Positions 16,582 to 26,673 are shown, counted from the first letter of the stretch. The stretch is DNA of 64,000 nt from Flavipsychrobacter sp. (GCA_017849575.1 JAFIGV010000027.1:166330-230329), one strand, 5' to 3'. Translations and numbers: made by a program. The notes: generated by a model from the letters alone, not told the origin.

Positions 16582-17487
16582 TTATATTTCGTAAGCTGTT
16601 CCCTCAAGCGTGGTGAAGACATTCGGAAAAATTTCTGCGGCCTCATCTCTAAAAGCTTCCAGTTCCTTATATTTTGATGAGAAATGACCCAGCAACAACT
16701 GCCGGGCGCCTGCCAGTTTTGCTATAGTGGCAGCCTGGCGGGCAGTGCTGTGAAACCGGGTAGCAGCCTTTATGGCATCGGCTTCAAGGTAGGTACATTC
16801 GTGATATATCGTATCCGCGCCTTGTATATGCTGCAAAAAAGTTTCCGTGAATAAGGTATCCGCACAGTAGGCATAGCGTTTGCTTTGAGGACCGTCTTCA
16901 GTCACCCATTCATTTTTTATAATCCTGCCGTCGGCGGTTTCGTAATCCTCTCCATGCTTGAGCCGGTCATAAAAATAGGCGGGGATTTCATGCGCCCTGC
17001 ATTGCTCGGGCAGCAGTTTGCGCCCTTTTGTCTTCCGCTCTATCAAAAAGCCATGGCAGGCAATGCGGTGCATAACGGGGAAACTCCGCACCGAAAAAGA
17101 ATCATTGTCCACCAGCAGTTCGCTCTCATTTTCGCGCAGCGGATGGAAAGTGTAGGGGTAACACAATACCGTGTCGGCCACCTCAAGTATTTGCTGCAGT
17201 ATGCTCTCCAGTGCCGGCGGGCCATATACATGCAGCGGCAGCGTACGTCCGAGCAGGCTCATGCTGTTGATCAGTCCGGGAAGCCCGAAATAATGATCTC
17301 CGTGCAAATGGCTGATGAAAATATGCTGCATCTTGCGCCATCTTAATCCGTAGCGCTGCATTTGTATCTGTGTGCCTTCGCCGCAATCAATAAGGATGTC
17401 GCTGCCGTATACGGACACTACCTGCGCCGTGGGGTGCCTCCCGAAGGCGGGCAATGCTGAGTTGTTTCCAAGTATAGTTACTTTCAT
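16582..17487 (-). CDS. rnz: Ribonuclease Z
   Basis: 301 residues from ATG 17487 (MKVTILGNNSALP); the longer frame to 17541 has no family support. It removes the 3' trailer from tRNA precursors. The beta-lactamase-fold metal motif SHLHGDH is at 59-65, with DCGEGTQIQM upstream, the AYCADTLF and HECTYLEADA blocks (Asp and His ligands), and HSTARQAA plus LLGHFSSKY at the C-terminus. The dimer-forming exosite arm is present between the third and fourth blocks. It follows a STAS-domain gene on the same strand after 28 bases. Confidence 0.93.
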   Translation of the reverse strand: MKVTILGNNSALPAFGRHPTAQVVSVYGSDILIDCGEGTQIQMQRYGLRWRKMQHIFISHLHGDHYFGLPGLINSMSLLGRTLPLHVYGPPALESILQQILEVADTVLCYPYTFHPLRENESELLVDNDSFSVRSFPVMHRIACHGFLIERKTKGRKLLPEQCRAHEIPAYFYDRLKHGEDYETADGRIIKNEWVTEDGPQSKRYAYCADTLFTETFLQHIQGADTIYHECTYLEADAIKAATRFHSTARQAATIAKLAGARQLLLGHFSSKYKELEAFRDEAAEIFPNVFTTLEGTAYEI

Positions 17488-17515
17488 CGTGTTAGCATAT
17501 AGTAGCTCCGCGCCT

Positions 17516-17893
17516 TTAAGACTCTTCGCTAAACAAGTCACGCTCCAAAATTTCCATGCTCACAATATCAATCGCCTCATTGAGCGTCGGCGCAAGGTTC
17601 AGGCTCAGGTCTGCCTCTTGCTGCTTTAGTGCTTCCTGCACTGCGGTTTGCAGATGGGTAAATACCAGAGATTCGTTTGCGGCATAAACCTCGTCATGCA
17701 GCGCTATCAGCGCATCTGGCCCGTCTGTGTTTGCGTCCATGCAATTGTGCAGGTCCACAATAAGGTTCCGACTGCCTGTTTCGGCGAGTTCTTTCCATTT
17801 TTGGCGAAGGGCTGCTGTCAAATTAGCATCTACAAGATTGGTAACCGGCGTAACGATGCTGTAAGTTGGTTTGGTATCAATTTTGAATTCCAT
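17516..17893 (-). CDS. STAS-domain protein (anti-sigma factor antagonist-like)
   Basis: 125 residues from ATG 17893 (MEFKIDTKPTYSI); upstream codons are out of character. The central part (NLVDANLTAALRQKWKELAE, NLIVDLHNCMDANTDGPDAL) fits a STAS fold: a beta strand, helix, strand and a loop where SpoIIAA-type antagonists carry a phosphorylatable Ser. Here the loop reads CMDANTDG, so the usual Ser is not obvious and Thr is the only hydroxyl candidate. It may act as a scaffold instead of a phospho-switch. It is probably co-transcribed with rnz. No partner anti-sigma kinase is in the window. Confidence 0.6.
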   Translation of the reverse strand: MEFKIDTKPTYSIVTPVTNLVDANLTAALRQKWKELAETGSRNLIVDLHNCMDANTDGPDALIALHDEVYAANESLVFTHLQTAVQEALKQQEADLSLNLAPTLNEAIDIVSMEILERDLFSEES

Positions 17894-18097
17894 AAAAGCG
17901 AGATGGTGCGTGAGTGTTTCGCCAATTGGCAAATTCAGCGTCAAAATACCACTTCTCTGCAATTCTTTCTTTTGTATTTTTAATGGAAAGCAGGCACGGA
18001 AACAGTATAGAGCTCTAATGCTTACATAACCAAACACAATACGCACCGACCCTCGAAATGGTTAACTTTATTTGCACTAAAAACAAGGAACGGAATA

Positions 18098-20632
18098 ATG
18101 GATTCTAATTTCTCACCAAAGGTTAAAGAAATCATTTCCTACAGCCGCGAGGAAGCTTTGCGCCTCGGTAATGATTTCATAGGAACGGAACACCTGCTGC
18201 TCGGCATGATCCGGGAAGGCGAAGGACTGGCAGTACGTGTACTCCAAAACATGAATGTGGACCTTTTCGATTTGCGGAAGGAGCTGGAGCTGGCCATCAA
18301 AGACAAGAATAATAAGCCGCTTGCCAATATCAACAGTCTGCCACTGACCAAACAGGCCGAAAAGGTGATACGCATCACCGTGCTTGAGGCCAAGGCGTTA
18401 AAAAGCCAGACCGTTGAGACAGAGCATTTGATGCTGTCCATTCTCAAAAACAAAGAAAACGTAGCTACGCAGATTCTGCATCAGTTTGAAGTGGATTATG
18501 AGCGTTTTAAGAATGAGCTGGCCATCATGCAGGGCGAAAGCCCCTCGGCAGACTATGGCGGCGATCCGGGCGAAGAGTTCGAAGATGACGACGAAAGCAG
18601 AAAATTTCAACAACGCCGTCCCGTTGGTAACACTAAATCTAAAACTCCTGTACTCGATAACTTTGGGCGCGATATCACCAAGCTTGCGGAAATGGGGAAT
18701 TTAGACCCCATCGTTGGCCGCGAAGAAGAGATAGAAAGGGTGTCTCAGATTCTTTCCAGAAGAAAGAAAAATAACCCCATTCTTATCGGCGAGCCAGGCG
18801 TGGGTAAAACGGCTATCGTAGAGGGACTGGCGCTGAGAATCGTACAACGCAAAGTGTCGCGTGTGCTTTTTGATAAACGTGTGATCAGCCTCGACCTCGC
18901 TGCACTGGTAGCCGGTACCAAATATCGCGGACAGTTTGAAGAGCGTATGAAAGCGATCATGAATGAGCTCGAAAAAAACCGCGATGTCATCTTATTCATC
19001 GACGAGATACATACAATCGTCGGTGCGGGCGGTGCCTCGGGTTCGCTCGATGCTTCCAACATCTTTAAGCCCGCATTGGCCCGCGGCGATCTGCAATGCA
19101 TTGGCGCTTCAACCCTCGATGAATATCGTATGTACATCGAAAAGGATGGCGCTCTGGACCGCAGGTTTCAAAAAGTAATGGTGGATCCGCCGAGTGTGGA
19201 TGAAACCATCACAATACTCACAAACATCCAGTCGAAATACGAAGAGTTTCATAATGTGGCCTATAGCGAAGATGCCATAGAGGCCTGCGTAAAGCTCAGC
19301 GACCGGTACATGACCGACCGTCTGCTGCCGGATAAGGCTATAGATGTAATGGACGAAGTAGGTGCAAGAGTACACCTCAAGAACATCAACGTGCCGCAGA
19401 ATATACTCGACCTCGAAAAGAAAATTGAGGACATAAAACAAGAGAAGAATAAGGTAGTAAAAAGCCAGCGCTTCGAAGAGGCAGCCGCCCTTCGGGATAA
19501 GGAAAAAAGACTGGGTGAAGAACTGGAGCGTGCTAAGGCAGAATGGGAAGAAGAAGCAAAAAATAAGCGATACCCTATACACGAAGAAGATATTGCCGAA
19601 GTGGTAAGCATGATGACGGGCATACCGGTCATGAGAATGGTAGAAGCTGAAAGCGAAAAGCTGAGAAGAATGGGCGACGACCTGAAAGGTGCCGTCGTAG
19701 GGCAGGACGAAGCGATAACCAAAGTGGTCAAAGCCATTCAGCGCAATCGTGTAGGGCTGAAGGACCCTAAAAAGCCAATTGGTTCCTTCATCTTCCTCGG
19801 ACCTACGGGCGTCGGCAAAACAGAACTTGCGCGTGCGCTAGCCCGCTACATGTTCGATAGTGATGATGCACTGATACGGGTGGATATGAGTGAGTACATG
19901 GAGAAATTTTCGCTCTCCCGCCTCATTGGCGCACCTCCGGGTTATGTGGGTTACGAAGAAGGCGGACAGCTTACCGAAAAAGTACGCCGTAAGCCCTACT
20001 CTGTAGTGCTGCTCGACGAAATCGAAAAAGCGCATCCCGATATTTTCAATATTTTGCTGCAGGTCCTTGATGATGGACAGCTTACCGATGGGCTGGGCCG
20101 GAAAGTGGATTTTAAGAATACCCTGATCATCATGACCTCCAACATTGGCGTTCGCCAGTTGAAGGATTTCGGTACCGGAGTGGGATTTGCCACATCTGCT
20201 ACGCAAAATGCATCTGAAGATGTGTCGCGCGGCATTATCGAAAAAGCGCTCAAACGCACTTTCTCGCCGGAGTTTCTGAATCGTATTGACGATGTAGTGA
20301 TCTTCAATGCCTTGGGTCAGGAGCATATCAACCTCATCATAGATATCATTATGAAAGATGTGATGAAGCGTTTGAACACCCTGGGTTTCACTTTGGAGCT
20401 TACCGACAGCGCAAAAAAATTCATCTCCGAAAAAGGTTACGATCAACAGTTTGGTGCACGGCCCTTGCACCGCGCCATACAGAAATATCTCGAAGACCCG
20501 CTGGCAGAAGAAATTTTGGGTCAAAATATAAAACAGGGAGACAAAGTAACCGCAGACTATAGCGAAGAAGACAAAAAGATTTTCTTCACGATAGACAAAC
20601 AACGTAAGAAAGAGTCGGCGGCAACAGAATAG
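18098..20632 (+). CDS. clpC: ATP-dependent Clp protease ATP-binding subunit ClpC
   Basis: 844 residues. Order: Clp_N repeats (about 5-145), an acidic linker, AAA-1 with Walker A GEPGVGKT (231-238) and DEIHTIVGA, a UVR-containing middle domain ([35 protein letters not shown], about 433-470), AAA-2 with GPTGVGKT (568-575) and [11 protein letters not shown], then the C-terminal ClpB-D2 domain. It unfolds substrates for ClpP and, with adaptors, handles damaged proteins. The UVR middle domain distinguishes it from ClpB and ClpA. Monocistronic by spacing; no ClpP in the window. Confidence 0.95.
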   Translation: MDSNFSPKVKEIISYSREEALRLGNDFIGTEHLLLGMIREGEGLAVRVLQNMNVDLFDLRKELELAIKDKNNKPLANINSLPLTKQAEKVIRITVLEAKALKSQTVETEHLMLSILKNKENVATQILHQFEVDYERFKNELAIMQGESPSADYGGDPGEEFEDDDESRKFQQRRPVGNTKSKTPVLDNFGRDITKLAEMGNLDPIVGREEEIERVSQILSRRKKNNPILIGEPGVGKTAIVEGLALRIVQRKVSRVLFDKRVISLDLAALVAGTKYRGQFEERMKAIMNELEKNRDVILFIDEIHTIVGAGGASGSLDASNIFKPALARGDLQCIGASTLDEYRMYIEKDGALDRRFQKVMVDPPSVDETITILTNIQSKYEEFHNVAYSEDAIEACVKLSDRYMTDRLLPDKAIDVMDEVGARVHLKNINVPQNILDLEKKIEDIKQEKNKVVKSQRFEEAAALRDKEKRLGEELERAKAEWEEEAKNKRYPIHEEDIAEVVSMMTGIPVMRMVEAESEKLRRMGDDLKGAVVGQDEAITKVVKAIQRNRVGLKDPKKPIGSFIFLGPTGVGKTELARALARYMFDSDDALIRVDMSEYMEKFSLSRLIGAPPGYVGYEEGGQLTEKVRRKPYSVVLLDEIEKAHPDIFNILLQVLDDGQLTDGLGRKVDFKNTLIIMTSNIGVRQLKDFGTGVGFATSATQNASEDVSRGIIEKALKRTFSPEFLNRIDDVVIFNALGQEHINLIIDIIMKDVMKRLNTLGFTLELTDSAKKFISEKGYDQQFGARPLHRAIQKYLEDPLAEEILGQNIKQGDKVTADYSEEDKKIFFTIDKQRKKESAATE

Positions 20633-20711
20633 CTTTTTGAATGGTTATGGTAGAAAGGCGGCAGAAAATTTCTGTCGCTTTTTTACATTTATTGAAAATA
20701 TCAGCCCTGCA

Positions 20712-21248
20712 ATGCAAAGGCTATTTCCGCTAAGCGCGGAGGAACGAGACCATCTGCGCCATATGTTCCGCATCAGGTTGCGCGTTTTTTCCGGGGGCTA
20801 TGCTTTCTTTTTTCTCTTTCTCGGCCGGCTGCTTGTGCCGTACGCGCAAATGGATGCAAGCCAGTTGAATACCAAAGCGGGAAAATCCTACAACTTCGAG
20901 ATGTTCGGCCATGTTTTTACTCACAGAGACATGTTTTATACGCTCCTCTGCTTTTTTCTGCTTATCATTTTGGGCACGGCCATTCCTTTGTTTTATTTTC
21001 GGCTTTATCTCCTTCTAAAAGATCTGCGCTCCAACCAAAAAGAAGGCGTTGCCATGGTAGTGCGGAACAAATGGCAGATGGACCACACCAAAAACTATTT
21101 CCTTTGCTTTGACGATCCCAGACTCATGCATTATGAAGTGGCTCCTGAAACCTACTACAGCACGAAAATTGGAAGCGAGTTTCTGATATTTAGGGGCAGG
21201 TATTCGCGGTATGTATTTCAAAAAGACTTTAGGTTTACAGCCTTTTAG
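20712..21248 (+). CDS. Two-helix membrane protein of unknown function
   Basis: 178 residues from ATG 20712 (MQRLFPLSAEERDHL), preferred to the 75-base longer frame because the upstream residues are not conserved-looking and overlap the clpC trailer. Two hydrophobic helices (about 27-46 and 83-105) surround a short soluble loop (MDASQLNTKAGKSYNFEMFG). The C-terminal 70 residues are soluble and aromatic-rich, with a DDPRLMHYEVAP segment. No family recognised. Confidence 0.55.
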   Translation: MQRLFPLSAEERDHLRHMFRIRLRVFSGGYAFFFLFLGRLLVPYAQMDASQLNTKAGKSYNFEMFGHVFTHRDMFYTLLCFFLLIILGTAIPLFYFRLYLLLKDLRSNQKEGVAMVVRNKWQMDHTKNYFLCFDDPRLMHYEVAPETYYSTKIGSEFLIFRGRYSRYVFQKDFRFTAF

Positions 21249-21310
21249 CCCCAACCGCTGTACCTATGAAAGGGTCTTATACTAGTACCTTTCAAAACAA
21301 CCGCCACTTT

Positions 21311-23218
21311 ATGAAGCTGGCCGCTTTTTGCTCTTTTTGCCTTACCCTTCTTTCGGGATTTTCACCCCGGGCACAAAACCTTGTGCCTAATCCGGACTTT
21401 GAGCTTTACAATAACTGCCCTGTCAATCTTGCGGCAATGCCCTTTAGCAACGATCTGACCTACTTTCCCACCGTGCTCTCCTGGAGCAATCCGGTACTGC
21501 TCTCTTCTCCCGATTATCTGGCTGGCTGTGCTACCCCGGCCAGCCAGCTTCAGGTGCCCAATACACTGTTTGGGTATCAGCAGGCAACGTCGGGCAGCGC
21601 TTATGCGGGCATTATCGCTTTTCAGGGACAATGGCAGGGCGGGTCACTGATTTACGATTATCGTGAATATCTGCAGGCAAGGCTGCTGCAACCGCTTAAA
21701 GCAGGTAGCCAATACTGTGTCCGCTTTTTTGTCAGTCCCACTATTTCGCCATCCTTCCATTTCAACTATATCGCTATCGATGAAATTGGAATCAATTTTT
21801 CAAAACAACGGCAGATAGATACCCTGCACAATAATCTTTCTCTACCCTATTCTGTACGAAGCACGCCCGGTGTTTATTTTGCGGACACAAGCAAATGGTA
21901 TGTCGTAGAAGGCGTTTACACGGCCAGTGGAGGCGAAGAATGGCTCACACTGGGAACTTTTAAGAACGCAAACCCACCCGCCTTCCAACAGATATGGCCG
22001 CAGACGCCAAACCTTGCACAGACGTTCTGGAACTACTTGTTTATTGACGATGTTTCAGTGGTGGAAATGACCAGCGCAGACACGATACTGCGCAGTGCCG
22101 ATACCTTTGTCTGCAAAACCGGAGGGCTGGGCATCCTGCTGCAGGGCAATCCTTTAGCTTCTTCGTATCTCTGGCAAAATGGCGCTACCGCGGCGCAGAT
22201 CACGGCAAACGATACTGGACTGTATTGGTGTACGGCGCGACAAGGTTGTCAGTTGATTGCCGATACTTTTCACATTCGTTATGCAGCCACCAAGGTTTTG
22301 AGCCTCGGTCCTGATACTTTCAACTGCCTTTCTCAACCCATGCACATCGGTGCCAACCATCCTTATGCATCTTATCTGTGGAATACGGGTGCTACTACCC
22401 CTGATATCACCGTTAGCCAAAGCGGCACTTATATCCTGACCATTTCAGACACCTGTGGCGTGCAGGTGGATACCATATCTGTAGCCATACAAGACCCTAC
22501 TCCGCCACCGGTGGTGCACGATACCACTGTTTGCCAGTTTGCAGCGCCTCCTAAACTTAATGTTTCCGGCAGCAGACTTACATGGTGGTTTCCGGGCATT
22601 TCAACGGGTTTTGCCGTGCAGCCTTATATTGAAACCAGCCAGACCGGCGTACAACGTTTTTTTGTGTCGCAGACTGTTGGCCACTGCCAAAGTCCGAGGG
22701 TGCCGGTGGACGTCACCATTCGATACACCCCCAGTGCATCTATCGGCGATTGGTTCTCCTTTTGTGATGAAGCGGATACGCTGCTGGGCGAAAGTATCCC
22801 CGATGTTCAATACCGATGGAATACGGGTGAAGACGTATGTTGTATCCGTCCCCGGCAAACCGGCTGGTATGCGGTCACGCTGTCTAACCCCTGCGGCAGC
22901 GCTACAGACTCGGCCTTTGTAGAAGTTACACCCTGCGACGAATGTCTGGTTGTCCCCACGGCTTTCAGTCCTAACAACGACAACAAGAATGATGTATTTG
23001 TGCCGATTGTGCGTTGTGATGTTTATAACTATCTGCTTAGGATCTATAACCGCTGGGGCGAACTTGTTTTTTCCAGCACAGATGTGCGCAAAGGATGGCA
23101 TGGCGATCAGGGTGGAGTCAAGGCAGACCTCGGTGTCTATGTTTTTTTACTGGAATACAATTCCAGTCATACCCACTCCCGAAAGCAAATACGGGGCAAC
23201 CTGACCCTCATCCGTTAG
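21311..23218 (+). CDS. Surface protein with gliding-motility-type C-terminal domain (CHU_C, T9SS type B)
   Basis: 635 residues from ATG 21311, where the signal peptide begins (MKLAAFCSFCLTLL...RAQ); a first ATG at 21266 adds 15 unlikely residues. The body is mostly beta: a lectin-like N-terminal region (NLVPNPDFELYNNCP) then Ig-like modules each with SSYLWQNGAT or SYLWNTGATT motifs (about 290-400), and a Cys-rich final module. The last 90 residues are the CHU_C sorting domain: VVPTAFSPNNDNKNDVF, YLLRIYNRWGELVFSS, WHGDQGGV and GVYVFLLEY. These proteins are exported by the type IX system and attached to the surface. Substrate unknown. Confidence 0.85.
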   Translation: MKLAAFCSFCLTLLSGFSPRAQNLVPNPDFELYNNCPVNLAAMPFSNDLTYFPTVLSWSNPVLLSSPDYLAGCATPASQLQVPNTLFGYQQATSGSAYAGIIAFQGQWQGGSLIYDYREYLQARLLQPLKAGSQYCVRFFVSPTISPSFHFNYIAIDEIGINFSKQRQIDTLHNNLSLPYSVRSTPGVYFADTSKWYVVEGVYTASGGEEWLTLGTFKNANPPAFQQIWPQTPNLAQTFWNYLFIDDVSVVEMTSADTILRSADTFVCKTGGLGILLQGNPLASSYLWQNGATAAQITANDTGLYWCTARQGCQLIADTFHIRYAATKVLSLGPDTFNCLSQPMHIGANHPYASYLWNTGATTPDITVSQSGTYILTISDTCGVQVDTISVAIQDPTPPPVVHDTTVCQFAAPPKLNVSGSRLTWWFPGISTGFAVQPYIETSQTGVQRFFVSQTVGHCQSPRVPVDVTIRYTPSASIGDWFSFCDEADTLLGESIPDVQYRWNTGEDVCCIRPRQTGWYAVTLSNPCGSATDSAFVEVTPCDECLVVPTAFSPNNDNKNDVFVPIVRCDVYNYLLRIYNRWGELVFSSTDVRKGWHGDQGGVKADLGVYVFLLEYNSSHTHSRKQIRGNLTLIR

Positions 23219-23264
23219 CCCAGTTACAAGATCCGGAAAATTAGAACGCTGGCAGGAACATACC

Positions 23265-23296
23265 TTTCAGCACACATCATCTATTTGGTAACTTTG
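23265..23296 (+). promoter_or_regulatory. feoB promoter
   Basis: TTTC (23265-23268), a 20-base spacer and an exact TAACTTTG -7 element (23289-23296). The ATG at 23307 is 10 bases past the element, so the transcript should be nearly leaderless. Confidence 0.5.
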
Positions 23297-23306
23297 CGCC
23301 CTGTTC

Positions 23307-25421
23307 ATGCAGCGGCCGTATAAGATAGCACTCGTCGGAAATCCTAACAGCGGAAAAAGTTCTCTGTTTAATGTCCTGACCGGATTAAACCAGAAGGTGG
23401 GCAATTTCCCTGGCGTCACCGTGGACAAGAAAACCGGCACCTCGCGCATTCATGCCGATCTGGTTGCGCATATTATAGATCTTCCGGGCACTTACAGTCT
23501 TTATCCCAAAAGCGCCGATGAACAGGTGACTTATGAGGTTTTGCTCAATGCCTCAGGCCCCGACCGACCGGATCTTATCATCGTCATCGCAGATGCTGCC
23601 AACCTAAAGCGTAATCTGTTGTTCTGCTCGCAGATCATGGACCTGAACATTCCGGTGCTCATAGCACTGACCATGAACGATATAGCGCGGCGCAAGGGGA
23701 TCATGATTGACGTAGATGGTTTGGAAAGAATGATGGGCGTGCCTGTGGTGGCCATCAATCCCCGCAAAAACAAGGGTATGGCACAGCTCAAAAAAGCCAT
23801 AGGAACGCTGCACGCTCATCCCGCGCCGGCAGCACGAAGCAGTTTCATCAGCGTAGAAGGTCTCACCGGGGCGTGGATCGAAGAGGTGCAGGAAATAGCC
23901 CATGCGCAGAGTAGTTATCAGGCCTTGCATGTGTGCTGCAATTATCTGGAACTTGGCTACCTCAACGCTGCTCAGCGTATCCGCATCGCCGCATTCCTTG
24001 ATGTGAACCACTTTCATAAGTCGAGGGTGCAGGCAGAGGAGATCATGCAGCGATACAAGAAAATTGCGCAGATCATGCAGCAATGTGTGGCTGAAGAACA
24101 TCCGCTGAAAAAGACGATCCGCAGCGAAAGGATTGACAAATTATTGCTTCATCCGCTCTATGGCAACCTGATCCTGCTGTTCGTATTGTTTCTGTTATTT
24201 CAAAGTATTTTTTGGCTTGCTGAATACCCCATGAACTGGGTGGAACAAGGCTTTCAGCTACTGAGCGAAACGCTGGACCATGCCCTGCCCGGAAACTTTT
24301 TTAAAGACCTGCTGATCAATGGCGTGCTTGCCGGTATTAGTGGCATTGCAGTTTTTATACCGCAGATCATGATCCTGTTTGGTTTTATTACCATACTGGA
24401 AGACAGCGGATATATGGCTCGTATCAGTTTTCTCACCGACAGGCTGATGCGAAGTGTGGGTCTGAACGGACGCTCTGTGATGCCTCTGATCAGTGGAATG
24501 GCCTGCGCGGTACCCGCAATCATGGCCTCGCGAACCATACAGAACAGAAAAGAACGGCTGATCACCATTATGGTGACTCCGCTGATGAGTTGCTCGGCAA
24601 GACTACCGGTTTATACAATACTCATAGGCTTGGTGGTACCCGACAAAAGCCTGCTGATCTTCAATCTTAAGGGGCTCGTGCTTATGGGCCTTTATCTGCT
24701 CGGCTTTTTTATGGCGCTGCTGGTAGCATGGGTGCTCAACTTTATTGTAAAGGTGAAAGACCGCACCTTCTTCCTCATGGAGTTGCCGGTGTACCGGTCG
24801 CCGCGATGGAAGAATGTGGGCATTACCATGCTCGAAAAAGCCAGGGTATTTGTTTCCGACGCCGGAAAAGTAATTATGGTGATATCGCTGTTACTATGGC
24901 TGCTGGCTTCCTTTGGTCCCTTGTCGGATATGAAGGCAGTAGAAAAGCAATACGAAATGGCGCTGAAGGCTAACCCTGCACAGGCGGATGAGATTGTGGT
25001 GGCCCGAAAAGCAGCCATGCTCGAACATTCCTTTGCCGGCAGAATGGGTCATGCTATCGAACCGGCCATCCGGCCTTTGGGTTTCGACTGGAAGATCGGC
25101 ATTGCTTTGATTACTTCTTTCGCCGCCCGCGAGGTTTTTGTCGGCACCATGGCCACGCTCTACAGTGTTGGAAAAGACGATGCAGAACTTACCCTGCGTG
25201 AAAAAATGCGGGATGCAAAGCGAGAAGATGGCACGCCAGTATATACACTGGCAACCGGCCTTTCCTTACTGGTCTTTTATGTCTTTGCCCTGCAGTGCAT
25301 GAGCACCCTGGTCGTCGTAAAACGCGAAACCAGAAGCTGGAAGGTCCCGGTTATACAATTTGTTTACATGCTTGGGCTTGCCTGGCTTAGCGCCCTGCTG
25401 GTGTATCACCTGTTTTCTTAG
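23307..25421 (+). CDS. feoB: Ferrous iron transporter FeoB
   Basis: 704 residues. N-terminal G domain: G1 GNPNSGKSS (11-19), G2/switch region NFPGVTVDKKTG, G3 DLPGTYSL (58-65) and a G4-like TMND. A helical spacer follows to about residue 260, then the membrane domain with two Gate repeats (IPQIMILFGFITILEDSGYMARI, and FAAREVFVGTMATL) flanking the pore. The protein couples GTP hydrolysis to Fe(II) uptake. Neither feoA nor feoC is next to it, and there is no FeoA domain fused at the N-terminus as found in some Bacteroidota FeoB proteins. Confidence 0.95.
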   Translation: MQRPYKIALVGNPNSGKSSLFNVLTGLNQKVGNFPGVTVDKKTGTSRIHADLVAHIIDLPGTYSLYPKSADEQVTYEVLLNASGPDRPDLIIVIADAANLKRNLLFCSQIMDLNIPVLIALTMNDIARRKGIMIDVDGLERMMGVPVVAINPRKNKGMAQLKKAIGTLHAHPAPAARSSFISVEGLTGAWIEEVQEIAHAQSSYQALHVCCNYLELGYLNAAQRIRIAAFLDVNHFHKSRVQAEEIMQRYKKIAQIMQQCVAEEHPLKKTIRSERIDKLLLHPLYGNLILLFVLFLLFQSIFWLAEYPMNWVEQGFQLLSETLDHALPGNFFKDLLINGVLAGISGIAVFIPQIMILFGFITILEDSGYMARISFLTDRLMRSVGLNGRSVMPLISGMACAVPAIMASRTIQNRKERLITIMVTPLMSCSARLPVYTILIGLVVPDKSLLIFNLKGLVLMGLYLLGFFMALLVAWVLNFIVKVKDRTFFLMELPVYRSPRWKNVGITMLEKARVFVSDAGKVIMVISLLLWLLASFGPLSDMKAVEKQYEMALKANPAQADEIVVARKAAMLEHSFAGRMGHAIEPAIRPLGFDWKIGIALITSFAAREVFVGTMATLYSVGKDDAELTLREKMRDAKREDGTPVYTLATGLSLLVFYVFALQCMSTLVVVKRETRSWKVPVIQFVYMLGLAWLSALLVYHLFS

Positions 25422-25480
25422 TTTTTGTTATCGTCTTCCCAAGTGCTTGCGAAACGTTCGTTAACAGTGCTGCGATTTCT

Positions 25481-25509
25481 TTTGTAAATTCGGGGCGCTA
25501 TTACCTTCG
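25481..25509 (+). promoter_or_regulatory. Promoter of the ethylene-receptor-like sensor gene
   Basis: TTTG (25481-25484), a 17-base spacer and TACCTTCG (25502-25509), one mismatch from TAnnTTTG, 65 bases before the ATG. Confidence 0.4.
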
Positions 25510-25574
25510 CGTCTGTATATAGGTTTTTTTTAGAGAAAGGAGTATGGTTTCACCACTAAACACCATACTGATTT

Positions 25575-26621
25575 ATGGACCAGGTAATCGAATTTTTAAG
25601 CAGTCTTTTTACATACTCGGATTTTCATTCCTTCTGGAAGAGCGGCAACTGGACCAGCTTTCATGGCTGGTTGCACATTCTAAGCGATTTGCTGGTGTGG
25701 AGTGCATACTTTGTAATACCGGCTCTTATTTTCTCCTATCTCCGCCGGCGCGGAAAGAAAATCAACTTCAATGGAGTGTACATCCTGTTCGCCATTTTTT
25801 TACTGATCAGCGGGCTTACTTATCTCGTAGATGCGGTCATGTTCTGGGTACCCCTGTTCCGAGTGAGTGCGCTGATGCGCCTGGCTACCGGCATCGTAAG
25901 TTGGATAACCATTTACTACCTGTTCCGCATACTGCCCACCGCTACTGCGCTTAAGTCGCCGCTGGCGCTGCAGGAAGAAATAGACAAGCGCATACAGACC
26001 GAACAGGAATTGAAACTCCGCAACGAACGCCTGCTGGAGGCAGAACGCACGGCTCGCCTCGGGTATGGATCCTGGGATATTTTCCGAAAGCATGTGGAAC
26101 TATCGGAAATGGCTTGTGAGATCATGGGGTTGCCGCCAGGCTGTGTGCCCTCTTACGAAATGCTTGCCGCGCAGGTTCATCCGGCAGATATCCGTTTTAT
26201 CGAAGACTGCATACAGAAAAACCTTCGGGCCGAACACTTCAGGCAGTTTTATTTCCGGGTGCTGACCGACAGGATGGTGATAAAGCATGTGCTGGTGAAA
26301 GGTGAGGTGCTGCGCAACGCTGCGGGACAGGCCATTGCCATAAAGGGAACCCTACAGGACGTTACAGAGATCAGGATGCACCTGCAAAGGATAGAGCAGC
26401 AGAACAAGCGCCTTAAAAAAATTGCCTGGGTACAATCGCACCGCATGCGAAGCCCCGTGGCCACTATTCTGGGTCTTGCAGAAATTTTCAACCATGCCGA
26501 CCCGAGCGATCCGATGAATGCAGAGATCATCAGCAGTATCAAAGAGCAATCTCAAAAGCTTGATGAAATGATACATGAGGTGGATGACCTCACCCGCGAA
26601 AAAGTACGTGAGACTATTTAA
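25575..26621 (+). CDS. Membrane PAS sensor with ethylene-receptor-like transmembrane domain and HisKA helix, no ATPase domain
   Basis: 348 residues. Three hydrophobic helices (about 32-56, 66-90, 97-120) follow the pattern of ethylene-receptor-like N-termini: ILSDLLVWSAYFVIP with Asp38 and Tyr45 conserved. However, the copper-ligand positions (Cys and His in the plant receptor's CGATH) read Ser79 and Tyr83 here. A linker coiled coil (ALQEEIDKRI...) leads to a PAS domain (about 150-268) and a dimerisation helix with a candidate phospho-accepting His289 in SHRMRSPVATILGL. The protein ends about 60 residues later, so no HATPase_c is present. It cannot autophosphorylate alone; it may be phosphorylated in trans, or act as a decoy. 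Confidence 0.75.
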   Translation: MDQVIEFLSSLFTYSDFHSFWKSGNWTSFHGWLHILSDLLVWSAYFVIPALIFSYLRRRGKKINFNGVYILFAIFLLISGLTYLVDAVMFWVPLFRVSALMRLATGIVSWITIYYLFRILPTATALKSPLALQEEIDKRIQTEQELKLRNERLLEAERTARLGYGSWDIFRKHVELSEMACEIMGLPPGCVPSYEMLAAQVHPADIRFIEDCIQKNLRAEHFRQFYFRVLTDRMVIKHVLVKGEVLRNAAGQAIAIKGTLQDVTEIRMHLQRIEQQNKRLKKIAWVQSHRMRSPVATILGLAEIFNHADPSDPMNAEIISSIKEQSQKLDEMIHEVDDLTREKVRETI

Positions 26622-26673
26622 TTTTTATCACCCGCTCATTTCCTTCTAAGAAAAACCTGCAGGAAGAAAAATC

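Noticed and set aside
25544..25954. A 136-residue frame starting at 25544 on the plus strand
   Set aside because: It overlaps the sensor gene in another frame and has no domain or signal; the sensor frame is clearly the coding one.
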